A DNA stretch of 64,000 bases, taken from the NCBI GenBank assembly GCA_027459665.1, contig DAIDHN010000011.1:1-64000 (forward strand), written 5' to 3'. The DNA is from Chthonomonadaceae bacterium. Lineage in GTDB: Bacteria > Armatimonadota > Chthonomonadetes > Chthonomonadales > Chthonomonadaceae. This document shows positions 44,826 to 54,511 of this stretch, piece by piece. The number at the start of each line of letters is the position of its first letter. The first letter of the stretch is position 1. The notes below the pieces were generated by a model. That model worked only from the letters and a program-made list of their open reading frames with translations. It did no database searches and was not told where the DNA came from. The position numbers were made by a program, and so were the translations under genes.

Positions 44826-45281
44826 ATGCCGCGCATAGAACAGGCGCTGATGGTAGCGGCGCCCCCCGAAAAAGTATACAGTGTGGCGAGAAACGTAGAG
44901 CAGTTCCCACTGTTTATGGAAGACCTGCAGTCGCTCACCATTCTGGAAGGCAGCCCGCAGGAAAACCGAACGGTTACAGAGTGGGTGGGCATTATCAGAG
45001 CCTTCAAAATGAAACTGCGCTGGAAACAGGAAGACATCTGGAATGATGCCGAACTGCGCGATGACTTCAGGCAGCTGGAGGGCGACCTCGACCGCATGGA
45101 AGGCAGCTGGGTATTTGCGCCGCAGCCGGATGGCGCCACTCGTTTTGAAAGCGTGGTAGATTACGAGATCAACGTGCCAATGGTTGGCCCCATGGTGAAA
45201 GGCCTGGTAAAAAAACTGATGACCGAAAATTTGCAGGCAACACTGGAAGCCATTGCAAAACGGGCTGAGGAAGAAAACTGA
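44826..45281 (+). CDS. SRPBCC (START/COQ10-like) ligand-binding protein
   Basis: A single helix-grip domain of 151 aa: IEQALMVAAPPEKVYSVARNVEQFP opening, EWVGIIRAFKMKL and the final long helix MVKGLVKKLMTENLQATLEAI. Members bind lipids or quinones or act as cyclases. The chosen ATG 44826 is 3 bp after the kinase stop. The next gene starts 1 bp downstream. Confidence 0.85.
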   Translation: MPRIEQALMVAAPPEKVYSVARNVEQFPLFMEDLQSLTILEGSPQENRTVTEWVGIIRAFKMKLRWKQEDIWNDAELRDDFRQLEGDLDRMEGSWVFAPQPDGATRFESVVDYEINVPMVGPMVKGLVKKLMTENLQATLEAIAKRAEEEN

Positions 45282-45282
45282 G

Positions 45283-45810
45283 TTGGAGCTTTCCGACCCC
45301 TTTCAGGTATTGGCCCTAGACAGCGCTCCACCCGCCCTTTTCAGCCTGCAGCAGCCGCTGCAAGTTCTCTCTATGCCGGTTGCATTCAGCGTAGACGGCC
45401 TGCAGCCTGCCGCACAGGCAGATATGGAGAGCAGGGAGTGGGATGCGGCTTTTGTGCTTTGGAATGCACCTGAGCTGGAAAGCCTGGCGCTTGTTGTGCG
45501 CTACACGCCAGGTTTAGAAGAAGAGGCAGACAGCATTCTGGAAATTCTGGGCGGGAAACTGGGGGCAGAAGAAGCATCTGATATGCTGCAGCAGCACATC
45601 AGTCAGACACAGGCAGTTTACTCTCTGCAGCCGCAAGCCGCTTTGCTGTCAGACCCCGACCATGATGGCTGGGAAATGCTTGAAATTCTGCTCTCCACTC
45701 TGGCAGGGCAGACCAATGGGATTATCTATGCTGAAGCAGCAGGTTTTTTTGATGCCGACATGAGCCTGCTGCTGCCAGATACCAATAGAGAGGAAGATGA
45801 GGAAGAATGA
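45283..45810 (+). CDS. Hypothetical protein, TTG start, 175 aa
   Basis: I recognise no family. It is acidic with a helix-beta pattern ([42 protein letters not shown]) and ends in a Glu-rich tail. TTG 45283 is one base after the upstream stop, with GAGGAAG before it; the next gene starts inside its end (ATGA). Tight coupling with sucD and the SRPBCC gene is the only hint. Confidence 0.65.
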   Translation: MELSDPFQVLALDSAPPALFSLQQPLQVLSMPVAFSVDGLQPAAQADMESREWDAAFVLWNAPELESLALVVRYTPGLEEEADSILEILGGKLGAEEASDMLQQHISQTQAVYSLQPQAALLSDPDHDGWEMLEILLSTLAGQTNGIIYAEAAGFFDADMSLLLPDTNREEDEEE

Positions 45811-46694
45811 GCATACTGATAGATGAAAACACCCGTGTGCTGGTGCAGGGCATTACAGGGCGCGACGGCGCTTTTCACACAGGCCAAATGCTGGAATACG
45901 GTACGAAAGTAGTGGGAGGAGTAACCCCCGGCAAAGGGGGCCAGACCACGCAGGGAGTGCCGATTTTCAATACCATGCAGGAGGCAGTGAAAGAAACCGG
46001 AGCCAACACTTCGGTGATTTTTGTGCCCCATACCCTCAATGCCGCAGACTGTATTATAGAAGCCTGCCACGCCGGCATTGCACTTGTGATCTGCATAACA
46101 GAAAACGTGCCTACCCAGGATATGATTCGGGCCAACGCCATATTGCAGGCATACGGCGGCAAAACCCGCCTGATAGGGCCAAACTGCCCCGGACTAATTA
46201 CCCCTGGCAAAAGCAAGGTGGGCATTATTCCACCCAGCTCTTTTCTGCCAGGCAGGGTAGGGCTGGTATCGCGCAGCGGAACGCTTACCTACGAAATTGC
46301 AGATGAACTCACCCGCGCCGGGCTGGGGCAGAGCACTGCAGTGGGAATTGGCGGCGACCCGATGATAGGCACCAAATTCAGAGATGTGCTGCCGCTGTTT
46401 GAAGCCGATCCCAATACAGAAGCGGTGGTAATGGTGGGTGAGATAGGGGGCAGCGATGAAGAAGAAGGCGCTGCCTACATAAAGGCGCACATGACCAAGC
46501 CGGTGATTGGCTTTATTGGCGGGCGCACCGCGCCTCCGGGCAAGCGCATGGGGCATGCCGGCGCCATCATCAGCGGCAACACCGGTACGCCGCAGGCAAA
46601 AGTAAAAGCACTGCAAGAGGCAGGCGTGCCAGTAGCCGACACCATGCACGAAATACCCGACCTTGTAAAAAAGGCGCTGGCCGGGCGAAAATAG
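45807..46694 (+). CDS. sucD: Succinyl-CoA synthetase alpha subunit
   Basis: CoA-binding [25 protein letters not shown], and the active-site phosphohistidine in [12 protein letters not shown] (about residue 247). 295 aa, full length. It makes succinyl-CoA from succinate with the beta subunit SucC in the citric-acid cycle. sucC is not next to it; instead it is the last gene of the ROK operon and overlaps the unknown gene by ATGA. A terminator follows. Confidence 0.95.
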   Translation: MSILIDENTRVLVQGITGRDGAFHTGQMLEYGTKVVGGVTPGKGGQTTQGVPIFNTMQEAVKETGANTSVIFVPHTLNAADCIIEACHAGIALVICITENVPTQDMIRANAILQAYGGKTRLIGPNCPGLITPGKSKVGIIPPSSFLPGRVGLVSRSGTLTYEIADELTRAGLGQSTAVGIGGDPMIGTKFRDVLPLFEADPNTEAVVMVGEIGGSDEEEGAAYIKAHMTKPVIGFIGGRTAPPGKRMGHAGAIISGNTGTPQAKVKALQEAGVPVADTMHEIPDLVKKALAGRK

Positions 46695-46729
46695 TGCGCC
46701 CGAATGCGGACATCTATACAAAAAACAAG

Positions 46730-46775
46730 AACCAGGGCAGACTGAAACAGAATATCTTCAGCCTGCCCTGGTTTT
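46730..46775. terminator. Bidirectional terminator after sucD
   Basis: ACCAGGGCAG (46731-46740) pairs with CTGCCCTGGT (46763-46772), followed by TTT and preceded by an A-rich run. It lies between sucD and the convergent oxidoreductase gene. Confidence 0.88.
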
Positions 46776-46786
46776 ACTTTCTCAAA

Positions 46787-47779
46787 TTAGTCGGCAGGGT
46801 AGCGTACTCCGCATCTGGAGCGCAGGGTATCTAGCGTGCGCATAATCTGCAGGGTCTCGTGTATTGGCAGAACAGGCGACTCGGCAAGACCTTCGTTCAG
46901 ACAGCGGCAGGCTTCTGCTGCTTCAAACTGAAAGCCTGTGCTTTCAAACGGATACGTAAACTCCTCGGTTTTGCCATTTCGGTGCAGTTCCAGCCGGGTG
47001 GGTTTCCACCAGGGGCTGGGCAAAACAAGGCTGCCTTCCTCTCCAAACAGGGTGGCTGCATGCACAGTAGAGAGCCGAATGGCAGTAGAAAGGTGGGCCA
47101 GTGAACCGTTTGGGTAACCAAGCAGCATTACAGCCTGTTCGTCCACCCCTGTATCGCACAGGGTTGCCACGCACTCTGCACGGTCTGGGGTGCCGAAGAA
47201 CATAGAGGCCAGCGACACACAGTAAACGCCCACGTCCATCAGCGCGCCACCGCCCATAGCCGGGTCAAACAGTCGGCTGTTTGGGTTGAAACCCGCCCGA
47301 AACCCGAAATCGGCTTCCAGCAGCATGGGTTTGCCAATAGCGCCTTCTGCCAGCAGGTCACGCACTTTTTGCATGGCAGGAAAAAAGCGGCTCCACATGC
47401 CTTCCATTAAAAAGCAGTTGTTGCGTGCTGCCGCTTCCGCCACCTCTTCTGCCTGGCGCGCATTGATGGTGAACGGCTTTTCACACAGCACTGCCTTGCC
47501 TGCATTTAGAGCCAGCAGGCATGCCTTGTGGTGTTCGCTGTGCGGGGTAGCCACATAGATTATGTCTACATCCGGGTCGTTTACAAGCGCCTCATAGCTG
47601 CCATGCGCCCTCTCAAAACCGTATTCTCCGGCAAACTGCGCTGCCTTTTCCTGTGAGCGTGAGCCAACCGCTGCACGCTGTGCCTGCGGCAGCTCGCGCA
47701 GCCCCGTGGCAAACGCTTTTGCAATAGAGCCGGGGCCAAGTATGCCCCACCTAATGTTTCCCGATATTTTCTCTGGCAT
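46787..47779 (-). CDS. Gfo/Idh/MocA-family oxidoreductase
   Basis: NAD(P)-binding WGILGPGSIAKAFATGL at the N-terminus, DIIYVATPHSEH, and the catalytic EKP motif in LCEKPFTINARQAEE. C-terminal substrate domain DPAMGGGALMDVGVYC. About 330 aa. Similar to dihydrodiol/xylose dehydrogenase-type members; substrate unknown. ATG 47779 has AAAGGATG upstream. Monocistronic as far as visible. Confidence 0.9.
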   Translation of the reverse strand: MPEKISGNIRWGILGPGSIAKAFATGLRELPQAQRAAVGSRSQEKAAQFAGEYGFERAHGSYEALVNDPDVDIIYVATPHSEHHKACLLALNAGKAVLCEKPFTINARQAEEVAEAAARNNCFLMEGMWSRFFPAMQKVRDLLAEGAIGKPMLLEADFGFRAGFNPNSRLFDPAMGGGALMDVGVYCVSLASMFFGTPDRAECVATLCDTGVDEQAVMLLGYPNGSLAHLSTAIRLSTVHAATLFGEEGSLVLPSPWWKPTRLELHRNGKTEEFTYPFESTGFQFEAAEACRCLNEGLAESPVLPIHETLQIMRTLDTLRSRCGVRYPAD

Positions 47780-47890
47780 ATCACATCCTTTAGAGTATAA
47801 AATACGGCTGTATCGGCCTGATACTCTGCAGCATAATTCGGTGCAGGGCATCAGTAATCCTGCTGCAAGGCATGCAGTATGCCACCGGGC

Positions 47891-48337
47891 TTACCTTGCC
47901 TTTTTTCTTGGTGCAGGCTGAGCGTCAGACAGCACGGCTGGCTCTTGCTGCAAACCCTGGTTAAGCCAGGCAGAAAGCAGCAGAACGCCTGAAAGCAGTA
48001 CTACTTGTATTGCAGAGAGAGCTTGCGCAAAAGCGGGAGAAGCAGCTGTTTCGGCGGCCAGCAGTGCACCAAAAGTAAGAAGCCAGCGCACCCCTTCTGC
48101 CACAAATAGCTGCCGTTTGTGCCTGTAGCGGCGGCGCACCAGCCACTGCCCGCCCAGCAGAAGCAAGCCAAACAGGGTGACTGCATTTTGCTGCTGATGC
48201 AGCAGGGGGGCGCTGTGCCAGAGAAGCGGGCGCAGCGCAGAAAAAAACCAGGGCGCAGCGGCAGTGCCCAGCCAGAGCGCAACGGCCAGAAGCTGTATCA
48301 GTTCAAGTAAAACTGCCGGCAAGGGAGAATTTTTCAT
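47891..48337 (-). CDS. DUF4149/TMEM205-like small membrane protein
   Basis: Four hydrophobic helices are visible, beginning LELIQLLAVALWLGTAAAPWFFSAL, the typical DUF4149 opening, then LFGLLLLGGQWLV, LLTFGALLAAE and VVLLSGVLLLSAWL. ATG 48337 overlaps the previous stop as TGATG. 148 aa. The function of the family is unknown. Coupled to the LTD-like gene. Confidence 0.7.
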   Translation of the reverse strand: MKNSPLPAVLLELIQLLAVALWLGTAAAPWFFSALRPLLWHSAPLLHQQQNAVTLFGLLLLGGQWLVRRRYRHKRQLFVAEGVRWLLTFGALLAAETAASPAFAQALSAIQVVLLSGVLLLSAWLNQGLQQEPAVLSDAQPAPRKKAR

Positions 48338-48714
48338 CAGGGTAGAACAGGAAGAACAGGCACAACCTTGCGCGAAGAGGCAGGATGCAGCAGGTACACC
48401 TGCCCCACTGCCGACCACACCCGCTCTTCTCTGCCCCACCAAACGCAGTAGGCAGGGTGCCCGTCTGTGGTTTCCTGCCAACCTTCCTCTTCTTCTCCAC
48501 CCGTAAACAGCACCACGCGAGCGTAGGGGCGAATGGAGATTTCCGGTTGAAACACATACAATTCTTTCACCATGCGCTTCAAATCACACTGCATGTATGC
48601 ATCAGAGCAAAGCGCCCAGCCCCGCAGATTCAATGACCCCAGCCCCTGGTTTTGCAGTACCACATATTCCCCCCTTGCATGTTCGGAGGTATGCACTTCT
48701 ATGATTTTGAGCAT
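48337..48714 (-). CDS. Lamin-tail-domain (LTD)-like protein, 125 aa
   Basis: EYVVLQNQGLGSLNLRGWALCSD and ISIRPYARVVLFTGG match the immunoglobulin-like LTD fold (EYVeL.N.g...dLsGW...pG..v.l). It has no signal peptide. Bacterial LTD domains usually occur in secreted nucleases; a stand-alone cytoplasmic form is less common. It is translationally coupled with a TMEM205-like membrane protein gene. Confidence 0.6.
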   Translation of the reverse strand: MLKIIEVHTSEHARGEYVVLQNQGLGSLNLRGWALCSDAYMQCDLKRMVKELYVFQPEISIRPYARVVLFTGGEEEEGWQETTDGHPAYCVWWGREERVWSAVGQVYLLHPASSRKVVPVLPVLP

Positions 48715-48779
48715 TCTTCTTCATCCATAATCTTGTTGTTACTGAGTAAGACTTGTTTCTGCGGCAAAACGTGTTGCAG

Positions 48780-49829
48780 CTACAACTGGGCTTCTGAAAG
48801 AGTTAGCATATTGTTGTGCTGTTCAAACCATGTATTAGCGGCAGCATCGTTCAGCAGCAGATGAGAATCGAGGTCCAGATAATGAAATGCCCCTGTTCCA
48901 CATGCCAACGAAAGTGATACTGCAATGCTTCTGCTGGTTTCCAGCATGCAGCCCAGCATCAGCTTTTTGCCTGCCGCCTCTGCAATGGCTATGTTGCGCA
49001 GGGTGTCGCGAATGCCGGTTTTGTTGATTTTCAGGTTGAAGCCATGCACCGGAGTAACTGCCAGGCGAAGCGCATCGTGCGGGGTGCGGCAGCTTTCGTC
49101 GGCAAACACTGGCACAGGGCTGTATTGAGCCACTTCTGTCAGAGCGTCAAAATCATCGGCAGGGGTGGGCTGCTCAAAAAGCTGCAGCGCTATCTGCTCT
49201 GAATGCAGCTGCTCAATAAAATGAAGCGCCTCGTGGGCAGTAAAAGCCTGGTTTGCATCAATGCGCAGCTGCGCTTCGGGAGCAGCCTTTGCTATGGCGC
49301 GCACCCGCTCAAGGTCCTGGGCATGGCTGCCTTCTCCCACCTTTATTTTCAGGCATGATATGCCGCGTGCAGCTGCATCTGCCGCCAGCTGGGGCGCATT
49401 GGGCACCAGCGGTATGGTGAGATCGGTTTCCATTTGGTGCAGTGCGCCGCCCCAAAGCCTGCGCAGCGATATGCGTTGGGTGTAGCTCCAGGCTTTCAGC
49501 GCCGCCATCTCAAGGCCGCAGCGCGCGCTGGGCTGATTCAGGGTGAGGCTGGAAATCAGATTCAGAATATGCCCGTAGTCTTCCATTTCCAGGCCCGACA
49601 ACGCCGAAGCGGCTTCTTTCACCGTATGCAGTACGGTTTCCTGCGATTCACCGGTGACATATGCTACCGGAACCGATTCGCCTATGCAGAGATGCCCATC
49701 TGTTAAGGTAAGAGTAATGCGCACGCCTCTGGCTGTGCTGGTGCTGCCACGCGAGGTGACAAACGGAGCGTGCAGCGGAATTTCGTAAGGCTCTGCGTGC
49801 AGAGCCGCTGCAGATTGGAGAGCAGCCAT
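48780..49829 (-). CDS. Enolase-superfamily dipeptide epimerase
   Basis: Muconate-lactonizing subgroup: KxK in LKIKVGEGS, metal ligands in RIDANQAF, FEQPT and ADESC, and the second lysine in KINKTGI. These fit L-Ala-D/L-Glu epimerases that recycle murein peptides. 349 aa, full length. Start ATG 49829 behind GAGG. It lies 12 bp downstream of topA. o-Succinylbenzoate synthase (menC) is an alternative. Confidence 0.85.
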   Translation of the reverse strand: MAALQSAAALHAEPYEIPLHAPFVTSRGSTSTARGVRITLTLTDGHLCIGESVPVAYVTGESQETVLHTVKEAASALSGLEMEDYGHILNLISSLTLNQPSARCGLEMAALKAWSYTQRISLRRLWGGALHQMETDLTIPLVPNAPQLAADAAARGISCLKIKVGEGSHAQDLERVRAIAKAAPEAQLRIDANQAFTAHEALHFIEQLHSEQIALQLFEQPTPADDFDALTEVAQYSPVPVFADESCRTPHDALRLAVTPVHGFNLKINKTGIRDTLRNIAIAEAAGKKLMLGCMLETSRSIAVSLSLACGTGAFHYLDLDSHLLLNDAAANTWFEQHNNMLTLSEAQL

Positions 49830-49840
49830 GATTTTCCTCC

Positions 49841-52126
49841 TTATTCACTCTGCTCGGGTTTTGACCTCGGCTTGCGGGGAGAGGTTTTTTTGCCTGTCGT
49901 TGTTTTGCGCACGGTGGTTTTGCGCGCCGCGCCAGTGCGCTTTGTACCATGCGTGCAGGCAAAATCCTGCCCTTCCAGTAAAGACCCGTCTGCATTCAAC
50001 TTCAGTGTAGTGCGGCATTTGGGGTAGCTGCTGCAACCCAAAAACGGTCCATACCGACTCTGCCGCACCAGCATAACCCCCTTGCCATCCGGGCAGGTGA
50101 AGCATCTGCCGTCTGGCAGAACAGCAGCGGCAGGCGCCTCTTTTTCAGCCGTGCCGGCTTCCATACCGCACGTAAACTCTGTGCCCTCCAGCGGCTGCCC
50201 CTGTTCGTTCAGCTTCAATATTTTTTTGCATTCGGGGTAGCCGCTGCAACTGATAAACGGTCCATACCGTCCCTGGCGCAGCAGCATCACCTTGCCTGTA
50301 GCCGGGCAGTGGTATTCGGTTTCCTGCGGCGCCGGCTTCAAACTCTCCATATCAGTTTGCGCGGTTTTTACCGCCTGTTCAAAGGGCACGTAAAACTCGC
50401 GCACTAGCCCAACCCATTCTTCCTGCCCATCTTCCACTTTGTCGAGGCGCGTTTCCATCTCTGCAGTGAACTTTACATTCATTACATCAGGAAAGTGCTT
50501 AACGAGCTGATTGGTTACTACAAACCCCAGATCGGTGGGAAAAAAGCTTTTGTTGCGCAGTTCTACATATTCGCGGTCGCGCAGCACAGAGATAGTGCTC
50601 GCGTAAGTAGAGGGTCTGCCTATGCCCAGTTCTTCCAGCACTTTTACAATAGTTGCTTCTGTATAGCGCGGGGGCGGCTCGGTAAAATGCTGTTCGGGCA
50701 GCAGGTGCTGCAGCTGCAGTATCTGCCCTCTATCCAGCGCGGGCAGGGGAGGCTGCTCTTCTTCAGAAGCCTCCTTCGAGTCGCGGCCCTCGGTATAAAC
50801 GCGTGTAAAGCCATCGAAGCGCGTTACGCTGCCTGTTGCCCGAAACAGATAGGGAATGCCCGCTGTGCGTTCTGATTCTGCTGCAATGTTTACGGTGGTC
50901 AATTCCAGTAGGGCAGGGGCCATCTGGCAGGCAAGAAACCGCTGCCAGATAAGGCGGTAGAGCGCAATCTGATCGCTCTCAAGAAACGCGGCGACCTGTT
51001 CGGGGGTGCGTGCTGCACTGGTAGGCCGAATGGCCTCATGGGCATCCTGTGCCTCGCTTCTGGTTTTGAAACGACGCGGCGCCTCTGGCAAATAAGGCTT
51101 GCCATACTGTTGTTCTATGTATTGGCGTGTTTCTGTTAGCGCCTCGTCTGCAATGCGCACCGAGTCGGTACGCATGTAGGTAATCAGCCCTACGCTTCCT
51201 TCTCTGCCCAGCTCTATGCCCTCATACAACTGCTGCGCCACGCTCATGGTGCGCCGGTTGCTAAAGCCCAGTTTTCGCGCGGCATCCTGCTGCAGGGTGC
51301 TGGTGGTAAAAGGAGGGGAGGGGTTGCGGCGGCGGTCGCGGCGGGTGACATCGGTCACTGTATAGCGGGCATAGCCGTTGTCGGGCAGTTTTTTACCTGA
51401 AAGCTCTTCGGGGTTTTCGGCAGCGCCGGTGAGGTCTGCCAGTATTGCACTTATCTCTTCACCGGTTTTTGGCTCGATACGCTGTTCTGCACGGCTGTGC
51501 AGGCGGGCGGAAAAAGGCAGGCCGGGCTGCTGCGGATTGAGAAGCAGCGCAGCAAGCGACCAGTATTCTTCTGGTACAAATGCCTGTATTTCCTGCTCGC
51601 GATCACAAATGAGGCGCAGGGCTACCGACTGCACTCTGCCCGCCGAGAGACCTTTCTGAATTTTTCTGGAAAGCACTGGCGAAAGCTTGTACCCTATCAG
51701 GCGGTCAAGTACGCGGCGGGCCTGCTGTGCGTTCACCCTGTCCATATTCACCGTGCGGGGGTGCTGCAGTGCATCCTGCACCGCCTGGCGGGTGATCTCG
51801 TTAAATTGTATGCGTTTTGGCGACTTGAGCTTGAGCGCTTCCGCCAGGTGCCAGGCGATCGATTCGCCTTCCCTGTCGGGGTCTGAGGCAAGAAACACTT
51901 CGTCTACAGTGAGAGCTATCTCCTGTATGCGTTTCAGAACTGCCCTGCGGTCTGTAAGCACAGAGTAGGTGGGCTGAAAATTGTTTTCAACATCTACCCC
52001 CATACGATGTTCGGGCAAATCTCTTACATGCCCCATGCTGGCTTCTACCTGATAATCGCTGCCCAGAAAGTTTTTCAGGGTTTTTGTTTTTGCGGGCGAT
52101 TCCACAATAATGAGCGCTCTGGCCAT
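49841..52126 (-). CDS. topA: DNA topoisomerase I
   Basis: Type IA enzyme of 761 aa with TOPRIM residues IIVESPAKT and LASDPDREGE (80-88) and the active Tyr317 in GLITYMRTDS. C-terminal zinc-ribbon-like repeats RYGPFISCSGYPECK and RYGPFLGCSSYPKCR are present, but the first CxxC of each has lost one cysteine (for example CPATGK). A Lys/Arg/Thr-rich tail follows. It relaxes negative supercoils. First gene of an apparent pair with the epimerase. Confidence 0.95.
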   Translation of the reverse strand: MARALIIVESPAKTKTLKNFLGSDYQVEASMGHVRDLPEHRMGVDVENNFQPTYSVLTDRRAVLKRIQEIALTVDEVFLASDPDREGESIAWHLAEALKLKSPKRIQFNEITRQAVQDALQHPRTVNMDRVNAQQARRVLDRLIGYKLSPVLSRKIQKGLSAGRVQSVALRLICDREQEIQAFVPEEYWSLAALLLNPQQPGLPFSARLHSRAEQRIEPKTGEEISAILADLTGAAENPEELSGKKLPDNGYARYTVTDVTRRDRRRNPSPPFTTSTLQQDAARKLGFSNRRTMSVAQQLYEGIELGREGSVGLITYMRTDSVRIADEALTETRQYIEQQYGKPYLPEAPRRFKTRSEAQDAHEAIRPTSAARTPEQVAAFLESDQIALYRLIWQRFLACQMAPALLELTTVNIAAESERTAGIPYLFRATGSVTRFDGFTRVYTEGRDSKEASEEEQPPLPALDRGQILQLQHLLPEQHFTEPPPRYTEATIVKVLEELGIGRPSTYASTISVLRDREYVELRNKSFFPTDLGFVVTNQLVKHFPDVMNVKFTAEMETRLDKVEDGQEEWVGLVREFYVPFEQAVKTAQTDMESLKPAPQETEYHCPATGKVMLLRQGRYGPFISCSGYPECKKILKLNEQGQPLEGTEFTCGMEAGTAEKEAPAAAVLPDGRCFTCPDGKGVMLVRQSRYGPFLGCSSYPKCRTTLKLNADGSLLEGQDFACTHGTKRTGAARKTTVRKTTTGKKTSPRKPRSKPEQSE

Positions 52127-52345
52127 ACAGACGTAGCTACCTTTGTTTCTTATAATGCCCTGAGGCAGTTGTTCAGGTTATGGTACCCCTGCCCCTCTGC
52201 TTTGTCAAGCATGAAAGCGCAGTGAGGGTAAATGCCCATTTTGCGCTAAAAGGCAGGCAGCAAACGAGGTATTCATTTAGGAGTGCACCAGGTGGAAGCT
52301 TCGGGTACACTAAAAATATACGTATTATAAAGCAGGAGAAAAACA

Positions 52346-53314
52346 GTGCTGGACATACCGTTTTTGAAACAGCTTACCGAAGCGCCTTCGGTAGGCACGG
52401 CATGCGGGCCGGTGATGAGTGCGGTGAACCAGTGGCTTGGCGCCGAATACTGCTCAACACTGGTGCGCGACGGGTTTTGCCTCTACCAGAAACAGGGGGC
52501 GAGTCCGCAGCAGCTGCAGGTGGTGTTTGTGGCGCATATGGATGAAATTGGCGGATGCGTGTATGCTGCAAACCCCACAAACGGTTTTGCCACACGTGTG
52601 TGGGGCAACAGGGCGGCGGTATTTGCAAACACCCCCCTGCAGGCTTTTGACTATCTGGCGCAAACATCTGCCGAAGCCTATGCCGTGCAGGGTGAAGTAA
52701 CTGCCGAAGAAGGTGAAGACCGCCTTACCTTGTTTGGAAACCAGGTGCGCCCCTTTCGCACAGTGTTTACTTTTCACGAAGAAACCACAGTGCAGGGCGA
52801 TGTGCTGGAAGGCAAGGCCCTTGACCCGCGTGTTACCCTGTATGCTGTACTGGAGGCAGTGCGCACGCTGGATACCCCCGAAGTGGGCGCAATGCTTGTG
52901 ATGGCAGAAGAGTGCGCCATGGATGTGGCGCGCAAGGGAGTGCATTATCTGCAAAAAAACGCACCCAACCTTGCTCTTATTGCCAATGCAGATGTGCCCT
53001 GGATAAATAATCTGGCAGAAGGGCGCCTTGATATGCCTGCCATACGCATTTTTGAAGGCCGCAACTTTATCGACCCTGAAACGGGCATACGCGTGGCAGA
53101 TGCACTGCAGAAAGAAGGGGTTGAGTTTCACCTTTCTGCAGCACGCAGCGGCAGCCAGACACTGCTTTTCACGCCGCTCGCGCCCACCCTCTCGATAGCG
53201 CTGCCCAGCCAGGGAGTGCATTTGCCCCGTGTGCAGATGAGCATGAAGGGGCTTGAACGCTGTATTGCATTGCTGCAGGCAATAGGAGACGGCGCGCTGC
53301 ACCATGCCTTCTAG
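52346..53314 (+). CDS. M42-family aminopeptidase
   Basis: Metal sites follow the M42 layout: VAHMDEIGG (H, D), GKALDPRV (bridging Asp, usually LDNR), AEEC (catalytic Glu and ligand) and QGVHLPRV for the last His. 322 aa, slightly short; the second-domain loops are reduced. GTG start at 52346 with GGAG upstream. Divergent from topA; precedes the two-component pair by 24 bp. Confidence 0.85.
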   Translation: MLDIPFLKQLTEAPSVGTACGPVMSAVNQWLGAEYCSTLVRDGFCLYQKQGASPQQLQVVFVAHMDEIGGCVYAANPTNGFATRVWGNRAAVFANTPLQAFDYLAQTSAEAYAVQGEVTAEEGEDRLTLFGNQVRPFRTVFTFHEETTVQGDVLEGKALDPRVTLYAVLEAVRTLDTPEVGAMLVMAEECAMDVARKGVHYLQKNAPNLALIANADVPWINNLAEGRLDMPAIRIFEGRNFIDPETGIRVADALQKEGVEFHLSAARSGSQTLLFTPLAPTLSIALPSQGVHLPRVQMSMKGLERCIALLQAIGDGALHHAF

Positions 53315-53338
53315 CTGTTTTGCTCTGAAGAGAAGACC

Positions 53339-54511
53339 ATGCAGAAGAAAGACTTTCCGTACGAAGAGCCTGGAATAAGGGCCGAATGGATGCCGCATGA
53401 ACGCGATATGCTGCATGCCCTGCTGCAGTCGGCTGAATATGGAATACTGGCAACTGGTTTAGACAGGCAAGACCTGATTGCCAATGCCAAACTGGCGCTT
53501 CTCTTCTCTATACCAGCACGCAGCGTGGTAGAAACCGATCCAGATTCTGTGCGCGCATGGGCTGTGAGCCAGGTAGCCAGTCAGAAACAGTTTCTGGAGG
53601 GGCTTGAACGCGCCTACAGCGACCCGTGGGTCAGTTTTACAGATGAGATAGAATTGAAGTGCAACCCGCCTAAACTGCTGCGCCGCAGTACTGCGCCTAT
53701 TATAGGACGAGATGGAAAACCCGTTGCGCGCCTGTGGACTTTTTTGGACGTGACCGAGGTGCGCATGCTGCAGAAACAGGTGCAGAAAGACCTGGAAGAA
53801 ACCACCGAAGCGCTGCAAGAGGCCCGGCGCCAAATGGTGCAAATGGAAAAGCTTTCTACTGTGGGCCTGCTTGCCTCTGGCGTGGTGCACGATATTCGCA
53901 ACATTATGAGCGCACTGCAGCTGGAAATGGCCATGCTGCCTGCAGAAGCCATTCAGACGCTGCAGCCGCACCTCAACCGATTTCAAACCCTCACTCACAG
54001 GCTGCTTGCCTACAGCAAACCTGGCATGACAGAACTGCGCCCCACAGACATGGGCAAACTAACAGCAGGCATGGCGGCGCTGCTGAAAACCCAAATGGAA
54101 ATGCACTGTATAGAACTGAAGCTCACTATTCCCAGTGTGCTGCCCTGCGTGCATGCCGATGCCTCGCAGCTGGAGCAGGCGCTGGTAAATCTCTGCCTCA
54201 ACGCCCTGCAGGCTCTGCCGCCGGAAGGCGGGTGGATAGAAATACGCCTGCGCGACCTGGAAGAATGGGTGGAGGTGACCGTGCGAGACAACGGACCGGG
54301 CATTGCCGCCGAACTTTTGCCCCATATTTTTCATCCGTTTTTCACCACCCGCAGCGAAGGCATAGGGCTGGGGCTTTATTCCTGCCGGCGAATAGCCGAA
54401 GAAAACGGAGGCCAGCTTACCGTGAGCAGCACACCCGGCAAAGGAGCCGTATTTACCCTGCTGCTGCCCTCTTGTCAGCCGCCTGGAGACAACCTATGCC
54501 CAGAGTTCTGA
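53339..54511 (+). CDS. Soluble PAS-type sensor histidine kinase
   Basis: No membrane helix. A PAS-like N-terminus (HALLQSAEYGILATGLDRQDL) is followed by a coiled coil (QKQVQKDLEETTEALQEARRQ), the HisKA box GLLASGVVHDIRNIMSAL with the phospho-His, the N box VNLCLNALQAL, DNGPGIAAE and GIGLGLYSC. 390 aa. Its last 16 bp overlap the response regulator gene. Senses an internal signal; identity unknown. Confidence 0.93.
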   Translation: MQKKDFPYEEPGIRAEWMPHERDMLHALLQSAEYGILATGLDRQDLIANAKLALLFSIPARSVVETDPDSVRAWAVSQVASQKQFLEGLERAYSDPWVSFTDEIELKCNPPKLLRRSTAPIIGRDGKPVARLWTFLDVTEVRMLQKQVQKDLEETTEALQEARRQMVQMEKLSTVGLLASGVVHDIRNIMSALQLEMAMLPAEAIQTLQPHLNRFQTLTHRLLAYSKPGMTELRPTDMGKLTAGMAALLKTQMEMHCIELKLTIPSVLPCVHADASQLEQALVNLCLNALQALPPEGGWIEIRLRDLEEWVEVTVRDNGPGIAAELLPHIFHPFFTTRSEGIGLGLYSCRRIAEENGGQLTVSSTPGKGAVFTLLLPSCQPPGDNLCPEF

